Part shown: positions 1-11,890 of the stretch, piece by piece
How the letters are laid out: the number at the start of each line of letters is the position of its first letter
Numbering within the stretch: the first letter of the stretch is position 1
Source of the DNA: Climacium dendroides
Lineage: Eukaryota; Streptophyta; Bryopsida; Hypnales; Climaciaceae
Assembly: GCA_950106755.1 (NCBI GenBank)
Contig: OX467087.1
Span: 6,886,047-6,950,046 of the forward strand
Length of the DNA: 64,000 nt
Direction: 5' to 3'
The notes under the pieces: model-generated
What the model was told of the DNA's origin: nothing
What the model saw: the letters and a program-made list of their open reading frames with translations, nothing else
Databases searched by the model: none
Position numbers and translations under genes: made by a program

Positions 1-839
1 ATTTTATCATGCATGACAAATAAAAAATTCCAGCGTTTTCACTCGCTGAGGAGTGAGGGGGCAGTTCACCCCGACCCTCCAAGGGGAAGGTACTTTACTG
101 TGCTACCAATACTAAAAATGGAAAATAGCGTGCAAAACTACAGTGTATTTTTTGGTTTAAAAATTGACACATGCGACCATAGTATTATTGTGTACGGTTT
201 CAGTTCACATGAATTAGAAACACTTTTTATTTACGCCAAAAGCAAACAAAATAAAAACAAACCCAATCCAACCAATTAATGGGCGTTCTTTACTACTGTC
301 TTTGTTATTTTTTCACTCCCCTGTTTTTTCTCTTTATCCTCTCATCAAGTCATCAGTAAAAATACCCATATCTCATGCTTTATTAATAGACCAGTCAGTG
401 GGAAAGTCCAAATTTCTGTTTTCACCAAAGTTTCAATTAGTACACCCAACCCTTTTTCTGGATTTGGAAAGCTACACCGAGCAGAGATGCTTCTTTCTTA
501 AATCTCAAGCCTTCCCATTTCCCATCATTTTGTTTCCATCTGACAGATAGATCACCAGCTGAGTGGCTTGATGGCATTCCCCACTTGGGGCAAGGTAGAA
601 AAAAAAAAATTAAAAGAAAAAAAGACCCCCCACACCCGGTCCCCGTCAAAATCCAATCCCCATCCGTCTGTCATTATGATTTGTTACAACCAAATTGGAC
701 ATCGAGTGCTCCACCGATGGACCTCTCCTTTTGGCCCATCTCATTTTCATTATCCGCGCTCGAAAAAAGGCGATTTCCATTTCCCCGTTCCATGATGTTT
801 GCGAACCCAAGTCATGATGTTCGACGAAAACCCTCCAAA
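1..839. other. Unassigned intergenic DNA
   Basis: Mixed-composition sequence with short homopolymer runs. I see no exon, repeat unit, RNA gene or transposon end that I can support here. Open frames are short and show no recognisable domain. Confidence 0.5.
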
Positions 840-1546
840 GTCTCATAAAACCCATACGAGCGCGCGCGCACACACACCGCAAGTAAGTTTGTTCGTTCGT
901 GCGACCGGCCAAAGATGGACCGGACTGTAGGAGGAGATCAAGACAGCAAGCAATTGCAATCGACATTCACCGATATCCACAAGCTAGCAGGCACACAACA
1001 CTGTCCACGAGAACCCTGCCCCAATCGGTGCCCCGCCGTACCCCATGGAACCCCACCGGACCCCACCCCACCCCCCCTCCGGCCCCTTCCGGTCCCCTTG
1101 CTCACACCCCTCCCGGTCGCCACCCCCGGCATGCTCCTCGACACATCTGGCCACCATCTGGCCAGGCATTGCGTTTTCCTCTCATGGAGTCCATCGTCGT
1201 TGTTGTCCGCATGCGGTTCTCTACCACCCCCGCACCCCCGCCACTGAGCCCCGAGAGATTCTCGGGCGCCACGAGTCCGGCCACCAGCCCGGCCCTCGAG
1301 TGCGCCCCTATCGTTCTGTGTGAATCAGTACTTTCAAGTTACGGCCGGGCATTAAAATACTCCATGTGCAGAATACACCTGCACCCCGCCGGGCCTCCCC
1401 ATCCCGGCCCCCTGGCCCCCTCCCCTCCCGGGTGGGGGGTGGGGGTGGGGGTCATCATAAGAGATCATCCTTCCTTCCCATGCACTCATCAGGCGGCAAG
1501 CGGGATACTACTAGACCTCATGATCTCTCTGCTCGCTCGCTTGTAG
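840..1546. other. GC-rich island with an uncertain ORF
   Basis: Composition shifts abruptly from AT-rich flanks to C-rich DNA, with (CA)n and GC dinucleotide runs near 860-880. An ATG at 915 opens a 110-codon frame to 1247, and another frame stays open to 1546 without an ATG at its head. Both translate to Pro/Arg/His-rich low-complexity sequence expected from C-rich DNA and match no domain I know. It may be the promoter or first exon of a gene outside my recognition, or simply a CpG-rich island. I do not call a protein. Confidence 0.35.
1376..1452. other. C-tract plus G-quadruplex-type run
   Basis: A C-rich stretch (1376-1428) is followed at 1430-1452 by four G-runs of three to six G separated by single T residues, the canonical form of a very stable parallel G-quadruplex. 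The adjoining C-runs could pair with the G-runs or form an i-motif. The pattern is read directly; any function is unknown. Confidence 0.6.
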
Positions 1547-3003
1547 CATTTCATTTCATTTCAAGTTTGGGACACCATGGCGGGCGATTTTCAAAGAGCC
1601 CAATTTTCAAAGAATCCAATTGGAACGGAGAAAAAAATTTTGAAGAAAAAAAATCGGCTTTAAAAAAAACGACAAGCGGTGAAGTTTTTCGCCCAAAAAC
1701 TTCTGATCCCAAAAAAAAGAAAGATTGGATGAAAATGCTAAATAGTGTATGAAAATAGAATTATAGATAAGCTTACCTCATGATCACTCTGCTTGCAACA
1801 TTTCATTTCAAGTTGGGGCACCAAGGTGAGCAATTTCTAAAGAATCCAATTGGAACGGAGGATTTGTAAAAGTAATACTCTTGATCAGGTCTGTTGGGGT
1901 TGGGGTTCAGGGTGAAATAATGCCAGCTTAACCCACCCACCCACCCACAAAAAAAAAAAAAATGGCTTCAAAAATGATGACAAGCCATGAAAATTTTCGT
2001 CCAAAAACTTCAAATTACCCCCTAAAGTCCCAAAGTTCCTACCGGGGATTCTTGGGATTTTGGGTAGGCTCATGTGATCTCAATTTTTGACATGATTTTT
2101 TGAATTTTTTTTTGAAGATAGGAAATCAGATAAGCTTTCTAGGCATATAATTTTTATTTCAATTGGTGCCCAGAAACAAATGTTATGCCACCATGAGTCC
2201 AAAAAGCAACTCAAGGGGTAGCTCAAAAAAATCACAAAAAGATAAAAAATTTAAAATAAGTTTTTTTTTCTTTTCAAATATTATATTTTTATCCACATTT
2301 GAAGCTTTGATTCATTCCATTTGGACTAGTATAAGAAAGTTATGGATAGTTTTAGTTTTGAGGCAATCTAAGTATTTTCTGGAAAAAATAACTTACAAAC
2401 TTCATTTTTGTATGTAATTTTAACAATTTTTCAAAAAAAATTGATAGGCAAGGTTAAATGTGCTTGGTGGAACAATCTCACCATTGGGATTATTGTGTTT
2501 CAATTCCATCTTAGAGATATTAATGGTTTAGTTATCCCCTCAATCTTGAGTCTTAACAATTTTTTAATGAGTGAAAATTGAGTGTTTTTTTGTCGATTTT
2601 TTTTTCCTAGATTTTCAACTCAATTTTTCAACATTAAATATTAGAAAATCAAAACTAGTAGTGCAAAAACTTTAAGTTAAGAAGATTTAAAGGCAAAAAT
2701 CTAGTCAATCAAGGTGTAAGAAAAACTTGCTTTTTTCACTTTAAATGCAAATATCTTGCAATCTACACGGTCAAAGTTTCTGAATTTTTTTCCACCCATT
2801 CTTATACTAGTGTAGTACAAGATCCTACGGTTAAACATGCAAAAAAAAATATTTAAAGTTTTTTCTCTTTGCAATAGAAATGGCAATTTTGAGTAGGTTT
2901 TGATGGAAAAAAGACCTTGGGACTTTAGAGGTTAAACCATAAAAAAAAGATTGGATGAAATTTCCAAATAGTGTATGAAAATGGAATAATAGATATGTGA
3001 TAT
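1514..3003. repeat. Imperfect tandem duplication, second unit split by a transposon
   Basis: Unit 1 (about 1514-1772) and unit 2 (about 1773-2017 plus 2932-3003) share successive blocks: CTCATGATC...CTGCT, then AAGAATCCAATTGGAACGGA, then CCAAAAACTTC, then GATTGGATGAAA and TAGTGTATGAAAAT. In unit 2 the last two blocks lie 914 bp further on because the TIR element at 2018-2931 is inserted between them. Unit 1 therefore serves as an empty-site reference for that insertion. Confidence 0.75.
2018..2931. mobile_element. Non-autonomous TIR element, Harbinger-like (copy 1)
   Basis: The ends are inverted: left CCCCTAAAGTCCCAAAG, right the complement of CCTCTAAAGTCCCAAGG, flanked on both sides by TTA (2015-2017 and 2932-2934). 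A 3-bp TTA target duplication is typical of the PIF/Harbinger superfamily. No transposase frame is present, so it would need a partner in trans. Copy 2 lies at 25271-26212 in the same orientation and shares most sequence in the last 220 bp. The insertion splits a tandem-repeat unit, which confirms the ends independently. Superfamily assignment is inference from the TSD and TIR only. Confidence 0.65.
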
Positions 3004-4494
3004 GTGCCAATTTGGTATTTTCTACCCATCGTGTGGATGAATGTTGAAATTTGGAGCACCACTATAACATTATATTGTGACTATTTTATATTGTGACTTT
3101 GTCACTTCATAGGAAAAAAAAAAGAAAAAAAAGCCTTTTCTTGATTTGGAAGTGGATGAAATTGTCACCAAAAAAATCACTAGCCTTGCTCCTAATGAGG
3201 TGGACATCATCAAATTCTAAAGGAATATATTGAAATGGAACAATTTATGCTTAACTCAATGTTGTACCAATATCATTTATGTTTAAAAGAAATACTAGTT
3301 GTTGGTCTTAATTCTATGTGTTTTAAAGCCTCCAAATAATTTCATAGTACTTCTATTCAAAGCAAGGCTAATATCTTCATCTTTCCTTTTTCTTTAACAA
3401 ATCCAACCATAGGAACCTTTAGTTAACTTGTTCAAATACATCCTTCCAAAATTTAAAAGAAAAAATCACCACCAATTTCAAGTTCATTGTGCCCAAAATT
3501 TCCAAAAGTATTTTTTTTGGCCCTTTCCGAAAGTGTAGTTTTGCCTTCCAACATTTTAAGGAAAAAACATGTATGTTCTATAACTTGTGCAATTTAGCTA
3601 ATATATGGAAAAATAGGTTGAGATTACATGAAAGATAAATTTAAAAAATCTTTTTTTTATTCATCATTAAAAGAATAACAAAGTAGAAAGTAATATTGAA
3701 GGAAAGAAAAAATGATTTATAAATAATGTTAGCAAGAAATTGAGAATTGAAAATTTCAATGCTAAGAATGTTCTAATAAGCAACATACATCTTATATATA
3801 TTTTTAATATAATTTAAATATTTTAAAATTGATTTTATATATTTTTTCTACCTTTGTAGCCTACAAATTAATATTCTTTGTAACTTTCATCTCATTATTC
3901 AAAATTGAATGGTTCATATAATTTTGAATTGGTAACAATTTATACAATCAAATAGAACTAATTGAACCTTGTTTATAATATATTTTTAGTTGCTTATTTT
4001 TGCATTGAAATATTTTTTAAATTATAAAATTTGCAATATTTATAGGAACAATGTGAACCAAAGCTTTACATTTAGTTTATGATGATTTACAACCATATTA
4101 AGAACTTCATGCAAAAATTATAGATTATGAAATCAATAGAGTCTACACAAGTTTTAAAAAAGCCCCAAATGGATTGCTTAGTCAATTAGAGGTCAATACT
4201 TAAGTTTTACAAATTTTGAGATAACACTATTAATTTGTCCTATTGGTGTGTTTGACACTAATTTATCTAACTTACATTGTTTGTAAAATAGTTAAATTAG
4301 TCTATACTAAAATATTACTCTATGATAACAAATTTTTTGAAAGTAAGATTTTGTAGTAAGACTAAATAATTAGTAGATAATACTAATGTTGCACTTCCAC
4401 TATCCCTTCAAAATACTAGCCAATCCATTTCAGAAAACAAGTTGGTCGGGAAGTACATAAGAATAAAATCAACAAGGTTGGGGGCCAAGTGGAT
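3004..4494. other. Unassigned AT-rich DNA
   Basis: Strongly AT-rich, no sustained reading frame, no recognisable RNA gene or element end. Poly-A and poly-T runs are frequent. Confidence 0.5.
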
Positions 4495-4818
4495 TAGACA
4501 CATGTATGGGTTCTATTTTGTGTAGATATGTAATTGTACATAGATGTTGACCAAGATGCCGATTCTCCCATATCTTTGGTCACAACAAGAATTGATATTG
4601 ATATTTCAGTTCGTAGATTTGGATTCCATAATTTAGCCCCCTAAATGCCTACGATAGGACTAGACATATGTACGGGTTCCATTTTGTGTAGATATATATG
4701 TACACAGATGTTGACAAATATGTGTATTCTTCCATATCTCTAGTTAACAACATGAATTGATATTGATATTTTAGTTCCTAGATTTTGATTAAATAATTTA
4801 GCCCCTAAATGCCTCAAG
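4495..4818. repeat. Two-copy tandem repeat, about 166-bp unit
   Basis: The sequence from 4495 (TAGACACATGTATGGGTT) recurs from 4661 (TAGACATATGTACGGGTT) and stays alignable through ATTGATATTGATATT and AATTTAGCCCC...TAAATGCCT. The copies differ by scattered substitutions and small indels. No coding potential. Confidence 0.75.
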
Positions 4819-5170
4819 TACCAAATTTTGGTATAGCCTAAACTTTGAAGTTAAATATCCTTCTAATGTTTATTAAAATTATGAAAAAATTATGGAAAAA
4901 ATAATTAATAATCTATTTTTAAAGATTTTGTGTAAGGATATGCAAATTTTGTTTTTTTAGCGTTTGAGACTTTTGGAGGTGAACCTCAAATACACATGAT
5001 CTTGGGGGGGAAATCACATTGAAAATTCATTTAAAAACTCATAGAGTAGATTTTGAAAAGTTGTAAATCAATTATTGATATGCATGTCGATCCTATCCAA
5101 ATGTAATGTTCTATCCTTCTTTTTTGGATATTTTGTATTCTACAATTAATTAATAATTTGTGATCCATAA
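4819..5170. other. Unassigned AT-rich DNA
   Basis: AT-rich spacer between two tandem-repeat loci. I see nothing further in it. Confidence 0.5.
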
Positions 5171-5335
5171 TCTACTTATTTATGGATGGAATAATTTCTT
5201 CATTATTCCAATGAAGATTTCTACATCTACTTATTCATGGATGGAATAGTTTCTTCATTGTTCCAATGAAGATTTCTACATCTACTTATTCATGGATGGA
5301 AATAGCTTCTTCATTGTTCCAATGAAGATTTCTAG
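5171..5335. repeat. Three-copy 55-bp tandem repeat
   Basis: Three consecutive units starting at 5171, 5226 and 5281, each TCTACTTATT[TC]ATGGATGG followed by TTCTTCATT and CCAATGAAGATTTCTA. Units 2 and 3 are nearly identical; unit 1 differs at a few sites. No coding role is apparent. Confidence 0.9.
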
Positions 5336-6429
5336 TTCTACTATCTTGGAAAATTGAAAAAAGTCGTGAATTAATAGTCATCATTTGGGGAGCCAAGTAT
5401 TTTCAACTTCCAACAAACATTTTAGTCTTGATGCAACAAAAGTAAAAATGTTGTCCACATAGACTATAGCAACATTTCCCCAAAGACCCACAATTGGCCT
5501 AACTTGTTGTATGGTTTTTTCTTATAGGTTTTTTTCTAGTACACCCAACTAAAACATCTACCCAACCAAAGCTTTAACTAGTGAAATATGTATGAAATTT
5601 AAGAAGATAAATGCAATCATTTAACAAAATGTCATAACAAAGTGCCAAAAGAAATTATGCAAATATCAAAACCATCAAAATATTATGCAAAATCACTAGT
5701 TGAAAGGGGCTAGTGGATCACCACTCATTAGTGTGTGGACTGTGGACATGGTGTCCTAAGTCAAATGGGCACCAACTTCTATTGGATAATTTTCCAAAAT
5801 TAGTAGCTTCATCAAAATTTTGGAGGTGTTATATAAGAAAAAATATATTTATTCAATCCCTTGTCATCCAAAAAAAGGAAAGAAAGAAGTGAAAAGAGAA
5901 AACACAATCTCTTTTGTGTTGTGGATAGTTTGATGAAGGATAATTGTCAAGGGACTTGGATATATTCAACTTAAGCTAAAATGTGAATATTTACTACATT
6001 TTTCATGAGTTGAAAAATCTGGAGTTGTACACCTATGTTTGGCACATGAGAATGAGTTTTTTTTATGAGTTTTTTGTTGAAAAAAATTAGATCCCCCAAG
6101 CAAAACTTGAGGGGAGATTTCTTTCAAAACTCATTCTTTGGTTCAGGAAATCATTTTTTTAGGTTGTTGATCAAGAGATGAAAAGACAACATTTTGAAAA
6201 TCAAACGAGTAAAGTAATATAAAACACAAGCTTATGTTGATGAAGACTAATTTATAACTTAACTTACCCTTTATAAACAAATTTGCTACACGATGACCTT
6301 TGTGGGGTTGAGTTTGTAGTAGTGCAATGAGCCTCTTGTGCAGGTCTAACCAAGGTGAAATGTAAAAAAAAAGACCCCCTATTATTTTGTGTCATTTTAA
6401 TTTTAATATTAAAACATGTCTCTTTGCTA
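5336..6429. other. Unassigned AT-rich DNA
   Basis: AT-rich sequence with poly-A/T runs and no coherent frame, repeat unit or element end that I can support. Confidence 0.5.
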
Positions 6430-6563
6430 ATTTGGGGCCTTCGATGGCAACTATGAACTCAGAATTTGCAAAAAGAAAAAAATTGCATAGCAAATAAAAG
6501 GTTCCTGCATTTTCCCCGGGGTAAAACACGGTTCTCCTTGACGTTGCACTTACTATGGACTCG

Positions 6564-6583
6564 CCCCCCCCCCCCCCCCCCCC
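6564..6583. repeat. C20 homopolymer
   Basis: Twenty consecutive C residues. This length is prone to slippage and to assembly error, so the exact count should be treated as approximate. Confidence 0.85.
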
Positions 6584-8024
6584 TTTGTGGTTGCCCCTCA
6601 GACCCGAGCCGAGCCATTTTACCCTCCCTCCCTTCCCTCCCTCGTTCTTTTTTTCTTTGATTGATTACTTTATTGTTGTTACTAGTAGCCACTCTCCCAT
6701 GAGCAGTCTCCTCTCCTGCTGCGCCTGGTGTAGGCAGGCAAACAGTGTCGCGTAGAGTTTCTGGAGGCAATTACGGCTGAAAGGGGACTGATTTGACTGG
6801 GATGCCGGACGCACCTCCAAGGACTCAGACGCAGAGGCGGAACATCAATAGAAAATTCAACAGACAACAGCAAGGCTTCTGACCGGGCGGGGCGGTGGGA
6901 CGCCAAGGCGAGGCAACGGCAAACACCCAGCGGCGAAATAGTGAATGGAAATGAATTGATGAATCACGAGCACGCAGACAGGCAGGTTCAATTTACGCCC
7001 CCAAACCAGGAAATTACTAAAAAATTCGCATATAAATAAATGTGTATATCACGAGCACAGACTGAGCGGAGTTTCCCCAACTGAAATTATTAAACAAATC
7101 ACGAGCGCATTCTAAGCGGGCAACAGGCCGGGCCGCAGGGAGGCAGCAGCCCAGCAGCAGGCAGCTGCCCTTTGCGTCGCTCCGACAGCATACGGCAACG
7201 TCTGGGCATCCGACGGCCGCTAGACGTCACAATGGGATTATTTTAATGGCGATTTGAATGGGTGCCTGATCGAGAGGAGGGGACGGATTCCTAGCTTGCT
7301 GCCGTAGCTAGCTCCGCTGGTCCCTAAACCTGCTTCCCCCTTTGGTTGGCCCTTTCTCGGTTAAGTTATAACTCCGCCTGGTCCGAGCCCAACAGCCCGC
7401 CTTTATTTATGCGCCGCAGCAGCAGCAGCAGCACGAGCAGGAGCAGGAAGCAACAGCTACTGCACCACCTCTTCCACCACCAGTCACTTCGAATCCCACT
7501 CTCGCACGCGCATCGCTGCTGCTGGCACCCAACCGTCGATAGATCGATTGCTAGATCGATCGCTAGATTAGATTATGGCGCTGGCACGATACAATAGTGT
7601 ATCATAGTTGATGCGTAGGGCTGGTCGTGGTCATGGTCGTGGTCGTGGTCGTGGTTCATCAGGCTGGGTTTTGACGAGGGTTTGTTTGGGGGGCGGGGGG
7701 GAGAGATTTGGGGCTGCGAGTGGGCGGGTGGAAGGGGAAGTGGAAGTGGAAGTGGAAGTGGAGGATGAGCAGGATGGGCAGGATGGGGAGGGAAATTAGA
7801 GAAGTCGGGGATGTGGGTTGAAGATCGATCGACGAGGAGGGCGACGGGATTGTGGTTGGGTTTTGGTTATAGGGGTGGTTGTCGGTTGAGTTGGGTTGGG
7901 TTTTGGTTTTGTTGGGCGTGATTGATTGGTGTGCGGGGAGCAGGTGGTTTGTTGGATGAGTGGCGGGGTGGAGGGGTGATGACCCGGGCGAGGGCGAGTT
8001 GGGGGTACCGGTGGGTATGTGTAC
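6584..8024 (+). promoter_or_regulatory. GC-rich upstream region and leader of the AHL gene
   Basis: GC content rises sharply here relative to the flanks and stays high into the AHL coding region. It contains CAG-rich runs near 7410-7440, GATCGAT-type repeats at about 7537-7570, GTGGTC repeats at 7624-7655 and GGAAGT repeats at 7737-7760. Upstream ATGs in the last 70 bp (7956, 7978, 8017) lie out of frame with the AHL start; the first opens a complete seven-residue uORF (7956-7979). I cannot place the transcription start or exclude an intron in the leader. Confidence 0.45.
7032..7039 (+). promoter_or_regulatory. Candidate TATA box
   Basis: TATAAATA in otherwise GC-rich DNA. It is about 990 bp upstream of the AHL start codon, so use by that gene would need a long or spliced leader. 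No initiator or transcript evidence is visible. Confidence 0.25.
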
Positions 8025-8963
8025 ATGGCCGGGGTGGAAGAAGGGGGAGCTCCACGGCCAGGCTCCGGCGCCCCAGCTTCTGACGACGAGCAGAGTGGGA
8101 GTAGTGGGCGTGGGCGTGGGCGAGCGGCGGGGAAGCAGCCCGTGGGTGGGGGTGGAGTGGGGCAGCAGCAGCTTCAGCAGCAGCAGCAACAATTGGCCAA
8201 CCTGGAGCCGGGGCGTAAGCCGCGCGGCCGTCCCCCGGGATCCAAGAACAAGCCGAAGCCGCCCGTCATCATCACGCGCGAGAATGGGAACGCGATGCGC
8301 CCCCACATCCTGGAGGTCGCGGGCGGCTGCGACGTGGGCGACTCCGTGGCTTCGTTCTCCCGGCGCCGGCAGCGCGGTGTGTGCGTGATGGGCGCCAGCG
8401 GCACGGTCTCGAATGTCACGCTCCGCCAGCCCACCACCCCGGGCGCGACCGTCACCTTCCACGGGCGCTTCGAGATCATCTCCCTCTCCGGAGCCTTCCT
8501 GCCGCACCCGTCCCCCGCGCCTACCACGGGACTCACCGTCTCGCTCGCTGGCGCCGCTGGGCAGGTCCTCGGGGGCAGCGTGGTGGGCACGCTCATGGCC
8601 GCAGGGCCCGTGCTCGTGATCGCCGCTTCCTTTGTCGGACAGACGTACGAGCGACTGCCACTGGACCCTGATGACGAAGGCGGGCTGTCCATGGGCGGAC
8701 CCGGGTCGAGCTCGCAACCGCCACCGCTGGCCATCCATGCACCGGAGCTCAATTACCCCACGGGACTGCAATCGCTGTACAGCATTGTGACGCCGCAGAA
8801 CCCTGGCAACCTCGGCGGTAATCAGCCGCAGCAATTGTCCACGCAGGATGTGCTGTCGCAATGGCACCAGCAGGGAGGCGGGAGCAGCAGCCAGCACCAG
8901 CACCCGCACGGGGGACACGGGTCCGGGCACGGCCATCATCAACGGCCTTCGCAGTACTCATGA
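8025..8963 (+). CDS. AT-hook motif nuclear-localised (AHL) protein, clade-A-like
   Basis: A 312-residue intronless frame starting at ATG 8025 and ending TGA 8961-8963. Residues 1-60 are low complexity (Gly/Ser, an RGRGR run, polyQ at 48-56). Residues 64-80 hold one AT-hook with the [12 protein letters not shown] core. Residues 81-212 form a PPC/DUF296 domain with [36 protein letters not shown] and YERLPL. The C-terminal 100 residues are Gln/His/Gly-rich. In this family the hook binds AT-rich minor groove at matrix-attachment DNA and the PPC domain mediates oligomerisation and contacts with nuclear factors, affecting growth and chromatin. A single hook and no intron fit clade A. GC content is far above the surroundings. 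This is the only convincing host gene in the window. Confidence 0.95.
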   Translation: MAGVEEGGAPRPGSGAPASDDEQSGSSGRGRGRAAGKQPVGGGGVGQQQLQQQQQQLANLEPGRKPRGRPPGSKNKPKPPVIITRENGNAMRPHILEVAGGCDVGDSVASFSRRRQRGVCVMGASGTVSNVTLRQPTTPGATVTFHGRFEIISLSGAFLPHPSPAPTTGLTVSLAGAAGQVLGGSVVGTLMAAGPVLVIAASFVGQTYERLPLDPDDEGGLSMGGPGSSSQPPPLAIHAPELNYPTGLQSLYSIVTPQNPGNLGGNQPQQLSTQDVLSQWHQQGGGSSSQHQHPHGGHGSGHGHHQRPSQYS

Positions 8964-11607
8964 TCGAAGCCGCTAGCTAGCTAGCCAGGAGCTCGTTTCC
9001 TTTGTTAGCTCAAGCTAGCTGATCATCAGGGGTCACGAATGCATGCAATCGACAACGACGAAGACGACGACGAGTTAGACTTGGCCAATGCAATCTGAAT
9101 GGGCGCCAGGCAATCCTCTCCTGCAACAAGCTAGACCCCCATCACCTTCCCTTCCGAGGCAGTTCTCTGACCCAGCCTTTGTTGAGATGAGATCAGTGTA
9201 ATAACTCGAACAACGCTAATTTGGGTAGAGACCATGTTCTATCCGCTCGCTCGCTGCCTAGTTAGCTTTCTTTTATTCTTCCCAGTGCGATCCGGTGGGA
9301 CGTCCGCCATCAAGAGTTTCGATAGACAATGCCTAGCGCTTTCGCAACCAAAGGTTTAGTGCTTGTAGAGCCACCCTTTCGTAGCTACCCTTAGTTTTCA
9401 ATCCTTGCCAGCTTGCAGATGGGCTGCAGCTAGTCCACGATTGATTCTCGTCTTGACAGTGCATGAGTCAATCCGGACGTGTTCTTCACGAGGGCATAGT
9501 ACAGTTCTACAAGGCTGAAGTTCGTCTAGGTCTTTGCCGAAGCATTTTTGTAGGCACAGTTGTTGTGGATGTTCCCGCCTGCTGTGTTTTTTTGGTTGCA
9601 AGTTGTGGTTCTCTTGCCCCTCTTCTGTGGAGTAAAGGACGAACTTTAGTCGCAACCAACTAGTGTCGCTTGCAACCATTTTTCTACCCCTTCCTCTCTA
9701 TATCTAAATTCGTAGTCCTGATAGCGTCCTGTCGTATCTAATTAGTTTCAGGATAACTTATAATCAGGAAAACTAGTTCATTTCTTTCCGCAGTGGGAAC
9801 TATTTACATGTGGTGTGGTTGTGCTCCCCGCCAGTGTGAGTCTCTCTCTCTTCTTTAGATTTTGAACTACTATTGAATAGTGAATGCTTTATTTGCACAG
9901 TATTATGGTGCTGCGCTACTTAGCTGTCTTATTGACAGCGACCAATCAATACATAAATTTTGTCCTTCCAGGCCTTTGTTTGTGTCCTTCGTGCATTCGT
10001 GTTGGTTTGTCTCCTTCGAATTGAAGCTTGTTTGTGGGGGGCCAAATTCTTAAAAATGGCCGAAGCTGTGCTGATTAATTACGTGTTTGTAATTCGGGAG
10101 ATTGAGCGTGCTAATTAGAATCCTGGAGTACTTACTTTGGATGATCATCGAGGAAGTAGTGTTAGTAATAAACTACTATTTCTTTCGCAGTGGTATTCTC
10201 TAGCACGTCATTGGTAGGGAAGTGGCGAAATGTGAACTGTTTCATTTTCGTCGTACTCTCTGAAATTCCATTTTGTGAGGCTATTGATGAGCTGGGTGTG
10301 TAGGAGATTGGTAAGACCGGTCGGCTCACTTTCGCGGGTCAACATTTTTCTGAGGGTACGTGAGCGACCAGCTTTGGAGCCTTGCATATGCAAGCAATAC
10401 CCTGGCAGGAGTTTTTGTCAATGATTCTGCTTTGGATTGCTGGTCCCAAGCTTTAGTTTTGGAAAGGAAGAAAGAGACCGTGAAAGAAAGAAAAGCTCCT
10501 GATATCTCGAGGGAAGGAATCGTTCAGCTTTCCAGAGCTAACTATTGTTTGTTACAGAGAATTTGGTTGTACTGTTAACTACATATTAATTACCCTCCTA
10601 ATTCAGCTCTAATACGAATGACTTGATTGTGCCAGGCGAGTCATGATCGAATATTTCAGTAGTCTAGTCTAGACAGTTCCAAGCTAGGAACTTACTTACA
10701 CTACTAATATACATATATATAATATGGTTCTTTTGTAATTCAAACTGAGCTCCTCCTGATATATTCACATGTATTTAAGCAGTCTGTAAGTTCCACTGAT
10801 CATATCAAAGTCTTCTAGTTCGGCCCTGCATGATCTGATCAGTCCGCGAAGGCAACGAAGAACCAACTGTTCGGAGCACATGCCCATGTACGTCCTTCGA
10901 AGAGCCTTCCGCAAAGGCATTAACTCCGACATCGATTGATTCGTGAATCCAGCCATACCAATCTAGGTAATTACGTGCACCTTTGCCGTAACGAACCAAA
11001 CGCTGTTCTCCATAAGTGGAAAGGAAACATGTATACGGTGGATCGAATATATATATATAATATTAACAATAATAACAATAATTATTACAGTGTACTGCAT
11101 GCGTTGCTTGAGGACGTCACTCCCTTCTTGTCTGTCGAGTTTGAATAGAAATAATCTATAATTATGTGCAGGATCACACCACTCGATCGAATATATAGCT
11201 AGCTCTCCAGAGAGGACCACAACATACAGCTATGTACGTGGCATCTTTGCGCAAGCCAACACGGACATCTACCAGACATGTTTGAGTTTCTGTTTAATCA
11301 TCAGATCATGATCTGAATCTAGGGTACCTTACTCGACAGATAGAATAGGAGACCTTTCAGGTGAGAGCCCAGGGAGTGGTTCAATTCATGGGGCGGCTGG
11401 CTGGTGTGACCAGGCGAGCTCAGGCTCACTCAACGGCGGGATTAAACAAAGCAACAATCCTGGGCAGTCGCGACGCTGTACTTACGTTGCCTTAACACGT
11501 CGATGCTGACGGGCAAGTTAACTTAATTAGCTTTATGGAAATGGAAGCTGGAAACATACAGGAGCAGCAGTGCACAGAGAGTGACCAATTGTACCTGACT
11601 AACGTAA
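8964..11607. other. 3' flank of the AHL gene, otherwise unassigned
   Basis: The first few hundred bases probably include the AHL 3' untranslated region (GCTAGC repeats at about 8971-8985). The rest is mixed-composition DNA with only short frames of no recognisable family. I could not place a polyadenylation site with confidence. Confidence 0.45.
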
Positions 11608-11880
11608 AGGAGGTACTCCACAACCGCCACTTTTGGCTACTAGTGCCTAGTTAGTATTATTAGACTGGTCAAATTTTCATTGGTTTTCATTGGCACTTCA
11701 TAAGGAGGATCCAACGCACTAAAGAACATGACATTTGGATTCCATATGCAAAAGTTAAGAAGGAACAAAGTTTGGTTCTAAAACAAGTTCTTCCACATAG
11801 GTACGTAATTGATTTTGGAGATGTACACAAAATGTAAATGCCGGTTTAGGGTTAGTGGCACATTTTGGGGGGTCCTATCT
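11608..11880. mobile_element. MITE-like element, AGGTRGGT family, copy a
   Basis: About 273 bp, alignable along its whole length with copy b, which starts 10 bp downstream. Shared blocks include CTATTATTAGACTG-like sequence, GAACATGACATTTGGAT, GGAACAAAGTTTGGTT and GATTTTGGAGATGTACA. The ends carry imperfect inverted repeats around AACCGCCA. No coding capacity. The left end is flanked by TA; the right flank reads CA. Confidence 0.65.
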
Positions 11881-11890
11881 CAGAGGCATA

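Noticed and set aside
5171..5335. CRISPR-like array
   Set aside because: Three contiguous 55-bp units without unique spacers, in a plant nuclear context; a plain tandem repeat.
7659..8942. 427-codon minus-strand ORF opposite the AHL gene
   Set aside because: Low-complexity Pro/Arg/His translation, a by-product of GC-rich antisense to a clearly conserved gene.
8019..8963. AHL start at 8019
   Set aside because: The codon at 8019 is GTG; the first ATG in frame is 8025.
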